Positions 10,605-21,591 of a stretch of 64,000 nt of DNA are shown here, one piece after another. The stretch covers positions 42,859,876 through 42,923,875 of the forward strand of contig NC_079205.1 in the NCBI RefSeq assembly GCF_026745355.1. Direction: 5' to 3'. This DNA is from Beta vulgaris subsp. vulgaris (lineage: Eukaryota > Streptophyta > Magnoliopsida > Caryophyllales > Amaranthaceae). The position numbers and the translations under genes are program-made. The notes below the pieces were generated by a model. The model was not told where the DNA came from, searched no databases, and saw only the letters and a list, made by a program, of their open reading frames with translations. Each line of letters begins with the position of its first letter. Position 1 is the first letter of the stretch.

Positions 10605-12599
10605 TTTTTTATAGCAAAAATGGAAACTAATAATCCAACCTTTGCTACTTTTGCTGAAAACAATCCCACCTCTTCGAAATCTGAAAACGATCCCACCTTT
10701 GACCCCCATCTTCTCAAAACAAGCCTTTTTCATTTAGTATTCGGAAAAAACAAGTTAACTTCCCTTTTAATAGGTAATCCTCCCCCACCCACACCATCTA
10801 CCTCCCAACCTCCATACATAGGAGCACCCACTCCTCCCTACACCTCCCGCAGGCCCCTGCACCCCTCTTCCCTCCATCCCTCAGTCCTCTCATCTCCTCT
10901 CCTATCCTCTCCTATCTTCTCCACCGTGGAGGTGGCACCACCAACCACAAGCAACAACAGCAGCAAAGCAAGAAGATGCTCCAACAACAATTGCTGATTA
11001 ATGACAAGGCAACACAACAACAAGGCAACACGACACCAACAACAACATCAGCATCGAGAGAGGAGAAAGGAGAAACAATCCCACCTTCCCTTAATTATTC
11101 TCTCTTTTCTTCCATTCTCCCCTTCAATTTTTTATCCCTTGATTCATAATTCTAAACCCAAAAATTAAATTAAAAATAATTTCTTTGAGTTTAATCTTCC
11201 CATCTCACCTACCTCCAAAAATTTGCCGTTAAATTATCAAATTGGAGGAGCAAATTGGGGAAATTGGTGAGATTTTGAGGTGGATTTTTTGTTTTATGAA
11301 GTGGGTAATAATTATAAATATAAATGAGATCTCCGATGTGGGTGGATGATGCAAGTGCTCCACCAACTTCAAACCCATTTGTAATATCCCGAAATTCTTA
11401 AAAACCCCTAAATAATTATTTTCTCCAAACTACAAAATTCATGATTTTATTATTATTTCAAAAATACATTTATCACCTAATATACTTGAATTATTTTATT
11501 TGGAAATCTGAATTTCGAAAATAATAATAATATAAAAAAAAAATTATGTTTTGAAGCAAATATCTCACGCAGATTCCAGAATTTCGTCAGTTTATCAAGC
11601 AATCTGTCAAATTGATTTCCCAATCAATTATCACCCAAAATTTCCTCTCAATCAATTCTAACCTTCCTCCTTTGTTTCAATCAAATCTTTCCTTCCTTCT
11701 TCAATTATTCCTCTCTCCCTCTTCTAAGACTATAAATACCGGACTTCTACACCTCGTTCAAACACAATTTTCGCTTCAAAAATTCAGTAGGTGAGAACCC
11801 TTTTTTTTTTTAACACCATGTTCTGTTAAGCAAAATCAGAGAAGAAGAAGAAGAAAAAAAAAAGGGAGGGGTCGTGTACCGCCGCGGGATGGTCGGCCGA
11901 CCACTTCCTGCCTTCTCTCTTTCTTCATCTTTACCTTCTTCTTCTTTCTTCTTTCTCTCTCCTTTGGTCTTTGTTTTGGTTCTTCATTTTATTTTTCCTT
12001 CGTACGAACTGAACTGGAGTCCCAAGGGACCTTCTTTTCTAACACAACTTTGTGTCACTTTACAGTTTTTTTTCTCTTTTTGTTTCTTTTCCTTTTATTT
12101 TCTTTAATTTTACTTTTTGTCTTTTTCTTCATTCTCTAATTTTTGAACAAAGATTTTTTCTACTTTTGACAATTAAATCTTGTGAAAACTTTATTATTTC
12201 ATCCACCTTCAATTCATAAACTTAATAAATTTGAATATTACATAGGTGACTAATTTAGTTTATTCACTTACTATTGTATCCGCTAAAAGGCTGATGCAAA
12301 ACCCCTGGTCGCTAATTGTCCAATTAGCGTCCGCTTAGCGGACGCTAAAAATTTAGCGTCCGAACTTTCCGAGTTAGCATCCGCCTTGAAGGTTGGACGC
12401 TAATTAGCGTCCGTTCCTAATGATTAGCATCCGCCTTTAAGCGGACGCTAATTAGCGTCCGAATGCAGTCAGACGCTAATTATCGTCCGCTTATAGGCGG
12501 ATGCTAATCATTAGGATCGGACGCTAATTAGCATCCAACCGTCTAGGCGGATGCTAATGATTAGAATCGGACGCTAAACGTTGAAACCAAATACTCAAA

Positions 12600-15500
12600 C
12601 AGACCCATCATTATCAACTTTCATTTTACTTTATTATTTTTATTTAATTCATTTTATTAACTTTCAATTATTATTTAAAAATGAACAATGTCAGAATAAA
12701 AAAAATTGAGAATTAAACAAATGAGAATTTTGTTTAAATTAAATATATAATTACAGTCTAATACCAAAATTTAGTATTATAATAGTATAATTACATTGTA
12801 ACTAAAATCTAATACAACTTCAATCTAATACTAGTCTGAGCCACTGCTAATGCCGAGGTACTGCACCACCGGGCCAGCCACCGCACCACCAGAAACCTCA
12901 CCAGTGCATCAGCCACATCTCCGCCGCATCAGCCACCCCTCCACCGCGCCAGCCACCTATTCTCATCTTTGTCTTGGCTGACATTTTCAGCTGTGGTACA
13001 TCAATCTGATTCCTGCAGCATTCTTTGCTACAACCTACATATATGCAAACCTACCCTTCATTTGAGTCATGCCGAGAGCGTCCAGATGGTCCCGTCAAGA
13101 ACCGGGAACCACGTTTATGAGCATCATTTTAAAGCCCGAGCCTTTCGAAGCCAGAATAGATGCAGAAGTTATACATGCAGATAACAATGAGATCAAATCT
13201 TATTGAATCAGGAATTTATCTCAGCTATTATGAATGCATAATGATAAGAGAAGCAAAGTGTCCTGTGTCCTGCATCAACTTGGTATCATAGCAAATTGCT
13301 TCTGTACCTGGATAAGTTTTTCAAGTATAAAGCTTTAAGACACCCACAATTTTCCTTTTGATCTGAACTGGAAGCTGAAATCTGATTCTCAGACAGAAGT
13401 CTATTTGCAGCTGTACGCATTGTGTTGAAACGCATTGAAAACAACCTTTTGCTAAAAATATTTTGTTGACAATGGGGGGGGGGGGTGAATTCCTAAGGGA
13501 ATTTCTACTTGCCTAGGGGACCCTAAGTGAGTAACTTCCATCATTTTCATGAGAAGTAGAAATTCCTAAAAAGTTCCACTTCCCCCATTTTCCCCTTCTT
13601 TTTGTTAAGCAAACAACTAACCCATTTTCCAATTCTTGGGGAATTCTACTTCCTATGTTTTCTCATGCCAACCACACAATCACAAAATCTGTGTTCAAGA
13701 TCAGAACTCACTGGCTACATTTAAATATCTGTGGACTTTACTATTCTGATCTGGAAGAAAAGAGGGGGAGTGTCTAATTGCACATACCAGCGTGAGCGAT
13801 TGCTAGACATCACTGTTGTTCGGGGCATTATTAGGAAGAAAATCAAAGTGTTCCAAGTCCTTTGTCTCTTATGATGTTACACTCTCATGTCCATTCTCTC
13901 TATAGTTGTTTGTGATGAACTGAAACTCATATGCACCATTTTCCCCCAAATGAGCAGGGACAATACTCGATATACCTCGGGAACAATGTAACTTTATACC
14001 TAAATTTTCTAATCTCATAGCCTCATAATCGAATTAAGTCACTCAAAACATTTTTTGCTTAGTTGTGAAACATTTTACTGCATATGACATCTAATACTTT
14101 GTGACTCTGCCAAATGCAAGCATGAAACACATCTTCCTTCAGCAAAACTTTCAGCAATATCAAACCTATGATTTGTTATTATTAAACCAAGAACATACAG
14201 TAATTGAATCGTCGAATCACATAAAAATTAAAGGTATATGAGTTATTTTGCATCCGAGTTTCTTATAATTCATAGCAAAACAGAGAAGTGTCAGCAACCA
14301 TAAATATTTGAAAACTTCATAAATAAGAAAAGCAAAGACATCTCACATTTTCTACCTAGCAACAAGAAAATAACTCCCACACATCCCACAAGGTCCTTTA
14401 AGATACATTGAACAAGACTGTTCAACTGGGTATGTGTATGGAACCAACCTGTACTACAATCAACTAACAAAAGACACCCTTTTGGCATCTTATGTTTAGA
14501 TATGCTTAGACACCCTTACTAACTGTTCCTTTAATAGCAGAAGAGCAGAGTACCATCATTTCTATAAGCATAATCAAACAATATGAGACTTCAAAGAGAG
14601 ATAACATAGCAATTATTCTAAAGATCTCCTTACTCGAGGATAAATCTGAACTCATAAAAGATTTTGAAAGTTTCCTAGATCAATGTAACTCCTGGATCAT
14701 CATGCCACTGTATAGAGCCGGGATGGTTTCTATGCTGCTTTGCCACCTTAACCGAAAATGATATTCATGTAGTTATGGAAAGAATTCAGAGGGTCATGGA
14801 AACATGTAAATCTCGTAGTTGAATTACTATTATTGATTTGTTGTATTTAAAGTGTATAGTCTAGTTCAAAGGAAATTATTTTTGTAGGATAAGCTCCTAA
14901 AGTGAGGAGGAAATTGAAGTTAGTGATTTTTGTGTTCTTTTATCTCCTCTTAGTCTCTTCCTGGTGTCTGGATTTCGGATTCGGAGATGAAAGACAAGAA
15001 ATAATATAAAATTTTCTATATGAAGATGAAAGACGGCAAAAAAAAACACTGGAAGATTGCAGTTATGAAAAATATATTTATATGCAGTACAAAAGAAACA
15101 CAGAAGTTTGCTATGAGAATAATATCTGAGATGGTGCTGCTCTGAGTCTCTGACATTATGGTGCACTGCCAGCTGAGTTAGGAGTAAAATACTGCAGCAC
15201 ATTCTCAAATTCAAGAAATTCTAAACACAGGTCATTTTTTGCATTTTCACAATTAAAATAGTTAGGATATACCAAAAAAATGAATGGAATTTATTACAGT
15301 ATCTGGCGTTACCGAAAAGTAACAACTACAATTGACATTGGTGAGAAATTCCTAATACATACTACTAATAGCCGCTTCCTTGTTCATAACATTTCCTGGT
15401 TGCAATTGAACATCATCTATTAGCTATTTATAGTGGTGAAATATTGATTTCATTATCCAACATTTATGATCTAATACAGAACATTCAGAATTAGATATCC

Positions 15501-15895
15501 AATTTGTTATGAACTAGCATCACTGGATATTCGACATTGAACTCCAATCCTAAACACACACTTCTCAAGGAGAAGCAACGCTCTATCACTTAATTGTCCA
15601 ATTTTACCAAAATACAATTTAACAATTCAACTATAACAATTGTCACTACAACCATGCTTAATCATTGTCACTACAACCATGCTTAATCATCAAGTAATCA
15701 ACTATAACAATTCAAAACACCTTAATTCATTGAAAATTCGATTAATTTCATCAGTAATCGCAAAAACCCTAACATTCACAACAAAAAATCCAATAAAAAC
15801 TCAGAAACAAAATAACTCAATCCGCCGCAACACACAAATACGAAATTAAATCAAAATTCAACAAAAATGAAAGAAATACAGAATTGAACGAATAA
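12600..15895. other. Interior of the CACTA-like element, unidentified
   Basis: No open frame above about 105 residues and no known domain. A GC-richer tract at about 12840-12960 repeats 'ccgcaccacc' and 'cagccacc' units. A segment at about 13080-13195 (plus) reads EPGTTFMSIILKPEPFEARI without a stop in one frame and may be an exon fragment of a captured host gene, but I do not recognise it. A G run lies at 13475-13486. Imperfect direct repeats of 'cattgtcactacaaccatgc' occur at 15638 and 15664. Confidence 0.35.
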
Positions 15896-15899
15896 AGTG

Positions 15900-16100
15900 T
15901 TAAAGGACCTTGTTTCGAATAATCGAATTGAAGTAGATTGAGAAGAGAGAGCAGCGATAGCGCAAGGAAGAAGCTTGGCGAGTAAGATAGCGCGAGGAAA
16001 AAGTTAAGTTGGTAAGCATTCTTTCCAGTATATCTTCTTTATCTTTATCGGATGTTGCCGCCATAGCCGACAACAAGGTTGAAGAAGATGAATTCGCCAT
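15900..16100 (-). pseudogene. Captured gene-start-like fragment inside the CACTA-like element
   Basis: A minus-strand frame begins at 16100 with MANSSSSTLLSAMAATSDKD and continues as KEDILERMLTNLTF, then Ser/Arg/Leu-rich sequence to a stop at 15900. Upstream (16110-16230) the minus strand is C/T-rich with tctctc-type runs, typical of plant 5' leaders. The Ser/Ala-rich start resembles a genuine first exon, possibly followed by a donor-like 'aaggtcct' near 15905. I do not recognise the family. It may be a host 5' end captured by the element. Confidence 0.3.
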
Positions 16101-17735
16101 TGATTTTCACTTGAGCTGTTCATTTCTCCGTTGTATAGAGAGGTTAGGGTTTGGTCGAGGGTGAGAGAGAAGAGCGAGAAAGAATAGAGAATAGAGAGGT
16201 TAGGGTTTGGTTTGGAGAGAATATATGTCGTCGAAATGTGGGTGGAAGGGTCGATTTTGATTTTGTTATAGCCGCTTTATTAGCGTCCGCCTAAAGCAAG
16301 TAGCGTCGACCTTCCGGACGCTAACTTACCGTCCGTCGATAATCAGACGCTGAATCCCAAAGACAGACGGTAATTGACGTCTGTTTAAATTGCGGACGCT
16401 GAATGATGAAAAGCGGACGCTATTGAGCGTCTGATTAATAAACGGACGGTATTTTAACATTTACCGTCTGATTTGTATGACGGACGCTAAGCTCAGACGC
16501 TAGAAAGGCGGATTCTTGTTGTGGTAGACGGAGATTTTGTAGAAGGAGCTTTCTAGGGGTGACTTTATTATTCGTATCTGCGTTACTCGAGGTAATTTCG
16601 ATGTTCATCGTACCCTAGTTCCTGTTGCAAAATGGCTATCTGTGTGATTATATGATTATGTGGTTATGTACGTAACAAATATTTTATAGACTAACATTAT
16701 GAATTTCTGAGTTAGTAATCACTATTATAAAAGTAGGATTCTCATAATACTATGAATTGGAGTATGTTATTATAACTTGGTAAGAGTATAAATATGTTAT
16801 AATCATGTGATTCTTTTGAAACTAAAGTATTAGTATGTGAATATTCTTGTGGCAAACCTTTATGACTACAGTATGTTTTATGTTAACAAAACATGTGGAA
16901 TTGTATGGTTATCAACTTGAGAACTTATTATTGTGACCTTTTAGTAAAATTTAAGGAGGGTAATGAAGCCTGAAAGGGTGTTGAACAAGTTGCCCTATAC
17001 GATGGTATAACTATCTATAGGCTGATTATTAAATACGATACGAACTGTTGTCTTCCTTCTATTTGTTGTGATCCAAGTAGAAGGGGTGTGCACACTAGGG
17101 ACTCTATGATTTTGGCCATGGTTATATTGGGGTGACGACCTCTTGTTGAAGTAGGCGGTCAATAGGGATTAGTCCCGGCCTACTGGCGTTCACATTTCCC
17201 TCTCTTAATTTAAAATTATTGTTTTAGTTGTGTGAATAAATGTTATGATATGTGACTTGTATTTGGAGTTAGTAATACAAACGTTTGAAAATCCAAACAT
17301 TAATGTTGAATTTGTTGGAGCACTTTATTCTATTTCTAAAATCAAGATTTATTTTTAAAATTATTATTTTTACGGGATGGAGTCGAATTACTCAGTTTTT
17401 TCTGATTTTTGGGAGTTGTCTCTCTTGTTGTCTTCTTTCTATTACTTTGCAGGTTGGACTTGGTGATGGGATCTCGTGTGAGGAGGCTTAGATAATTCAC
17501 CTAGACGACCTCATTTAGTTTTCTATCTTGGAGTTACTATTTAAGATTTTATTTAACTTTGGTTGTAATGATATTTCTATTTTAAGACAAATGGGTTAAC
17601 TTATCTTTTGTTTGCCTTTCGTTTACTCTTAGAGAGTAAATGGGCGGTAATATCCTCCAAGTTTGAATAAAGGATTTTCTTTAAAATATACTTATTTGAT
17701 TTTACACTTATATAAATTTGGAGGGTGTTACAAAG

Positions 17736-17753
17736 TGGTATCAAGAGCTTAGG
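17736..17753 (+). other. Primer-binding site of the first Tekay element (mutated)
   Basis: Four bases after the LTR end, 'tggtatcaagagcttagg' resembles the complement of the initiator-Met tRNA 3' end (tggtatcagagc) with one additional a. It marks the start of the internal region. Confidence 0.7.
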
Positions 17754-17934
17754 TTTAAGATTAACTAGGGATAATTGGGCTAAATGAACTAAATAGGTTA
17801 AGTAAATTAAATAATTAAAATTAGGACTAAATTAATTAAGTTATGAGAGTGGGTTCGAAAAGGGATTATTTTATTTTATTAATGTTTTGAAGTACTACTT
17901 TTAAGTACTTAATATATGCTTCTTTATGTTTTAG

Positions 17935-18430
17935 ATGGCAAGACTTCACCAAACCGCAAGAAAAAGGACAGCTAGGAAACTCACTGGCCCTCTCTCTGAT
18001 TCACCTTACTTGATTCGCATGAGATACGGGGAGGATGTTTGATTATGTCCATCGTTTGAACTTGGCTATTGAAAGCTACCATTTTAATGATTTATATGGA
18101 GATTCAGACTTTTGCACTCCTGAAAAGAAAGCTTATGTTTTATTGACAACCCTACCCGAGCGAGGACCATTAGGAGCAATCAAAAGAAAATACAATGATG
18201 TTTATGTTAATGATACACCTAATGTTGAGAGGTACACGCATAAAGGATCATGATTTCTGACTATTGAGTATCTACGAAGGGTCATGATTGATGCTATGGA
18301 AGAATACTATTACAATCTCAATGTAAATGGCTCTAGTTCTGATGAAGGAGAAGCTAATACAAGCCCTATCCCTACCCACCCTCAGTCCGAGATGGAAGAT
18401 GAAGAGCCTATGGAGGATGATGACCTTTAA
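17935..18430 (+). pseudogene. Extra open frame upstream of gag in the first Tekay element
   Basis: An ATG at 17935 starts a frame reading MARLHQTARKRTARKLTGPL, then SPYLIRMRYGEDV before a stop near 18042. A second frame (18035-18253) continues with a well-formed soluble protein: DYVHRLNLAIESYHFNDLYG, CTPEKKAYVLLTTLPERG, YNDVYVNDTPNVERYTHKGS and a stop. Without a stop further on come YLRRVMIDAMEEYYYNLNV, a Ser/Glu/Asp-rich tail and MEDEEPMEDDDL followed by a stop at 18428. The basic N terminus and strongly acidic C terminus look like one ancestral protein of about 160 residues with one frameshift and one stop. I do not recognise the family. It ends about 230 bp before gag. Confidence 0.5.
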
Positions 18431-18658
18431 GTTGTTCTTTCTTTTATTTTATTACGTGCAATAAGATTTCTTTTTTTAGAACCAATAGATGTTATGTTGA
18501 CCAAAGCTATTATGATGTTATGTTGATTGAATGATTGAATAAAGATGTTTATTTTTTCTAAAGCTGTGTTCCTAGCTCAAACTAAATACTTATGTCTCAT
18601 TATTATACTTTACATCAATAATAAATGGTGGTCACTTTTTCTCTTTTCTAGGTAGCTT

Positions 18659-19855
18659 ATGCCATTTAACGTCTATACTCGTTCACGTTCACGCTCAAAC
18701 AAAAATATGTCTGAGACTCCCGAACAAATTGCTGCTCGTTTGCGAACTCTCGAGCAATTATCCCAAAGTTTCGAACTTGTTCTTCAAAACCAACTCAACA
18801 ACCACGTCGGTGAGGAATCCCAAGCAACCATGGCCAAGAAAATTGCCAATTTGAAACCACCAACCTTCATTGGTCGAGAAGATCCTCTTGTGTTAGAAAA
18901 CTGGTTGCGCGATATAGAGAAGATATTCACCTCTAATGGAACCCCTGACAACCAAAAGGTTGACCATGCTACCTTTTACCTTGAGAGGATGCTGATCTTT
19001 GGTGGGAAACCCAAGGACCAACCATTCGTATGCAACCTAATTTTGATTGGTCTACTTTTAAGACTGCTATGAGGGCCCGATTCTTTCCCGAGCACATTAG
19101 GAGACAAAAATGTAGTGAGTTCACTAGATTCAATCAAGGATCTACTATGAGTGTAGAAGAGTATGCTCAGAAATTTCATGAATATGCTAGGTTTTGCCCA
19201 ATATGGTTCCTGATGAAGCCTCAAAAGCCCAGAAATTTGAGGATGGACTTAGTTTTAGAATATCAAAGAGACTAGGCGGTAGTACCTCCCCACTTTTATG
19301 GAGGCTTATGGTAAAGCTTGCAACATGGAGAGAATTTTGAAACGAGAAGAGGAAGTGTTGGGACGAATCAAGAGGAAGGACCAAAGTGGGAACTCTCAAA
19401 CTCAAGGTTATGAGAAAAAGGCTCGCTATGGAGGAAATAATAGCGGGGGTAACCATCAGGGAGGTCGTTATACCAACAATAACAGTTCTCACAACAGCAA
19501 TCAAGGTCAAAGGCGACAAGGAGACAATAATAAGAAGGTGTTTGTCTGTAAGAAGTGCAATAAGAGTCACCCAGGTTTCACATGTCAGGGTGAGAGAATT
19601 AAGTGTTTCCAGTGCGGCGAACCTGGACACAAGGCCAATCAGTATCCAAATAGGCAAACTAACCAAAATGGGCAAAATAAGGGAAACAACAACAATGGGA
19701 ATACCAATCGAAACCAATACCAGACCCATAATCGCCTGCCAATCCTCAAGTTCCAAACACCAATGGTAATCAAGCCACTCCAAATGCTACCAAGAGCAAC
19801 AACCAGATCAATGGAAATGGTGCACGTCCAACTTACGGCAAAATTCACGTCATGA
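18659..19855 (+). pseudogene. Gag of the first Tekay element, frameshifted
   Basis: This encodes the capsid/nucleocapsid precursor that packages element RNA. It begins with MPFNVYTRSRSRSNKNMSET. The capsid region follows with PPTFIGREDPLVLENWLRDI, then FDWSTFKTAMRARFFPEHIR and NQGSTMSVEEYAQKFHEYAR. The frame changes near 18990, 19200 and 19290. The nucleocapsid part (19298 on) is Asn/Gln/Gly-rich and has a first VCKKCNKSHPGFTC finger and a second CFQCGEPGHKANQY. In the second, the last zinc-binding Cys is replaced by Tyr, so it would not form a normal CCHC knuckle. The gene is dead. Confidence 0.85.
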
Positions 19856-20444
19856 GCAGAACTGAAGCAGACACCAACAGTAACGTCGTGACGGGTACTT
19901 TTCTCGTAAACTCTAATCCTGCTTTCCTACGCTTTGACTCTGGAGCGTCTCATTCTTTTATTTCTCAGTCCTTTGTGGAAAATTTTTCTTAGAACCTTCA
20001 TCGTCGTGTCTAGCCAACATTGTCATGTCCACCGGGACCACAATCCCATGTAATACCCTTTTTCAAGACATTCCTATTACCATAGGCGGAACTGATCTAC
20101 CTGCTGATCTGATCTTGTTTTCCCTGAAAGACTTTGATGTTATCTTAGGAATGGACTGGTTGAGTAGATATAAGGCCAAGATTGAGTGTCATAAACAAAA
20201 AGTGTCTCTTAAAGGACCGCAAGGGAATAGGATATCTTACCAAGGGGTTGTCTTTACACCTGGAATCAAGATTATCTCAGCTTTGAACCTTCAAACTTAC
20301 CTTAGGAAAGGCTACACAGTGTACCTGTGTCACATGAAAGATATAAGTAAGGAGGATGAGGAGATACCCAACATTCCTGTTGTTTGTGAATTCCCGGATG
20401 TATTCCCAGAAGAGATTCCAGGGATGCCACCAGAGAGAAGTTGA
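19850..20444 (+). pseudogene. Aspartic protease region of the first Tekay element
   Basis: This is the retropepsin that would process Gag-Pol. The frame reads NVVTGTFLVNS, FLRFDSGASHSFIS (the catalytic DSG is present) and hits a stop near 19990. It resumes at 20025 as CNTLFQDIPITIGGTDLPAD and DVILGMDWLSRY, the conserved C-terminal protease segment. It then runs into the linker [18 protein letters not shown], which leads into RT. The in-frame stop after FVENFS separates the active-site half from the second half. Confidence 0.8.
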
Positions 20445-21560
20445 TTTCAAAATCGACGTAGTTCCTGGAACAGGCCCTATTTCTAAAGCACCATATCGAA
20501 TGGCCCCAGCAGAAACAAGAGAATTGAAAGTGCAATTAGAAGAACTCTTGGAGAAAGGGTATATAAGACCAAGTGTCTCACCCTGGGGAGCACCAGTGTT
20601 GTTCGTTAGGAAGAAGGATGGGTCTCTAAGATTATGCATTGATTATAGGGAGTTGAACAACGTCACTGTCAAGAACAGATACCCACTTCCTAGAATCGAG
20701 GATTTATTCGATCAGTTAAAAGGTGCTGCAGTATTCTCAAAAATTGACTTGCGTTCTGGATATCATCAGTTAAGAATCGCGAATGAGGATATACCCAAAA
20801 CAGCCTTCCGAACAAGGTATGGCCATTATGAGTTCACAGTTATGCCATTTGGACTCACTAATGCGCCTGCTGCATTCATGGACCTTCAAGCAGTACTTAG
20901 ATAAGTGTGTGGTCATATTCATCGATGACATTCTGGTCTTCTCAAGAGATAAGGAAGAACATGAGGCCCATTTGAGGATAATTTTGGAGATCCTTCGCCA
21001 AGAGAAATTGTATGCCAAATTCTCAAAGTGGAATTTTGGTTAGAGAAGGTCGCATTTTTAGGCCATGTGATTTCAAAGGACGGAGTTGCTGTTGACCCCT
21101 CAAAGATACAAGCAGTGACCGATTGGGCTAGACCCACAAGTGTTACGGAAATTAGAAGTTTCTTGGGTCTTGCAGGGTACTATAGGAGATTCGTTAGAGA
21201 TTTCTCTAAGGTTGCTCAACCTCTAACCAACCTGATGAAGAAAACCACTAAATTTCATTGGGACGACCAATGTGAGTCAGCATTCCAAGAATTGAAGAAA
21301 CGACTTACAACAGCACCAGTGTTGACCTTACCCTGTGGAACAGAAGGCTTCGAGGTGTACAGTGACGCCTCAAAGCATGGGTTAGGGTGTGTGCTAATGC
21401 AACATGGAAAAGTTGTAACGTACGCATCCAGGCAACTGAAACCTTATGAATAAAATTACCCTACTCATGATTTAGAGTTAGGAGCATTGTGTTTGCACTC
21501 AAAATATGGAGACATTATTTGTATGGAGTCAAGTGCACAATGTACACAACCATAAGAGTT
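20356..21560 (+). pseudogene. Reverse transcriptase and RNase H of the first Tekay element, broken
   Basis: The RT begins [20 protein letters not shown] and continues with [51 protein letters not shown] and [16 protein letters not shown] small deletion shifts the frame near 20885. The catalytic box [14 protein letters not shown] follows (Tyr of the usual YxDD replaced by Phe-Ile-Asp-Asp, normal for this group). Then come a shift at about 21030, [36 protein letters not shown] and the RNase H motif [17 protein letters not shown] stop at 21451 replaces a normally coding codon, and two further breaks lie before 21592. Confidence 0.85.
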
Positions 21561-21591
21561 TAAAATATCTCTACACTCAGAAGGAGTTAAC

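Larger units (their letters stand above)
12279..16523. mobile_element. CACTA-like non-autonomous element with palindromic subterminal repeats
   Basis: The inserted segment is defined by comparison with the intact site at 35037-35039, and is flanked by GTA at 12276-12278 and 16524-16526. The 3-bp duplication fits CACTA (En/Spm) elements. Both ends carry dense arrays of a ~10-bp motif TTAGCGTCCG in both orientations (12290-12590 and 16265-16510). The right end read inward is CACAACAAGAATCCGCC, close to a CACTA terminus. The left end starts TCCGCTAAAAGG and seems to lack the first ~11 bases. No transposase was recognised. The internal ~3.6 kb is unexplained except for a gene-start-like segment near 16100. 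Confidence 0.7.
11380..17732 (+). repeat. Left LTR of the first Tekay element, with a 4.2 kb insertion
   Basis: This matches the right LTR (23360-36244) block for block: 'caaatatctcacgcagattc', a GC island 'gtgtaccgccgcgggatgg', 'ttactttttgtctttttc' and the terminal GGAGGGTGTTACA. It is interrupted at 12279-16523 by a CACTA-like element. At 12000-12004 it keeps the uninterrupted TCGTA site into which the second Tekay element jumped in the other LTR. About 85 bp present in the right LTR near 34815-34900 are missing here near 12127. The 77-residue Ser/Phe-rich frame at 11874-12107 is not supported as a gene. Confidence 0.9.

Noticed and set aside
11874..12107. Ser/Phe-rich 77-residue frame after a GC island in the Tekay LTR
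   Set aside because: The C/T-rich DNA explains the composition. The other LTR has the second Tekay insertion within it, and I saw no sign of constraint.
13460..13690. Possible hAT-type MITE with 'ggaattcctaagggaattt' start
   Set aside because: I could not find matching inverted ends or an 8-bp target duplication.
19187..19783. 198-residue minus-strand open frame
   Set aside because: Shadow of the Asn/Gly-rich nucleocapsid region of the Tekay gag on the plus strand.
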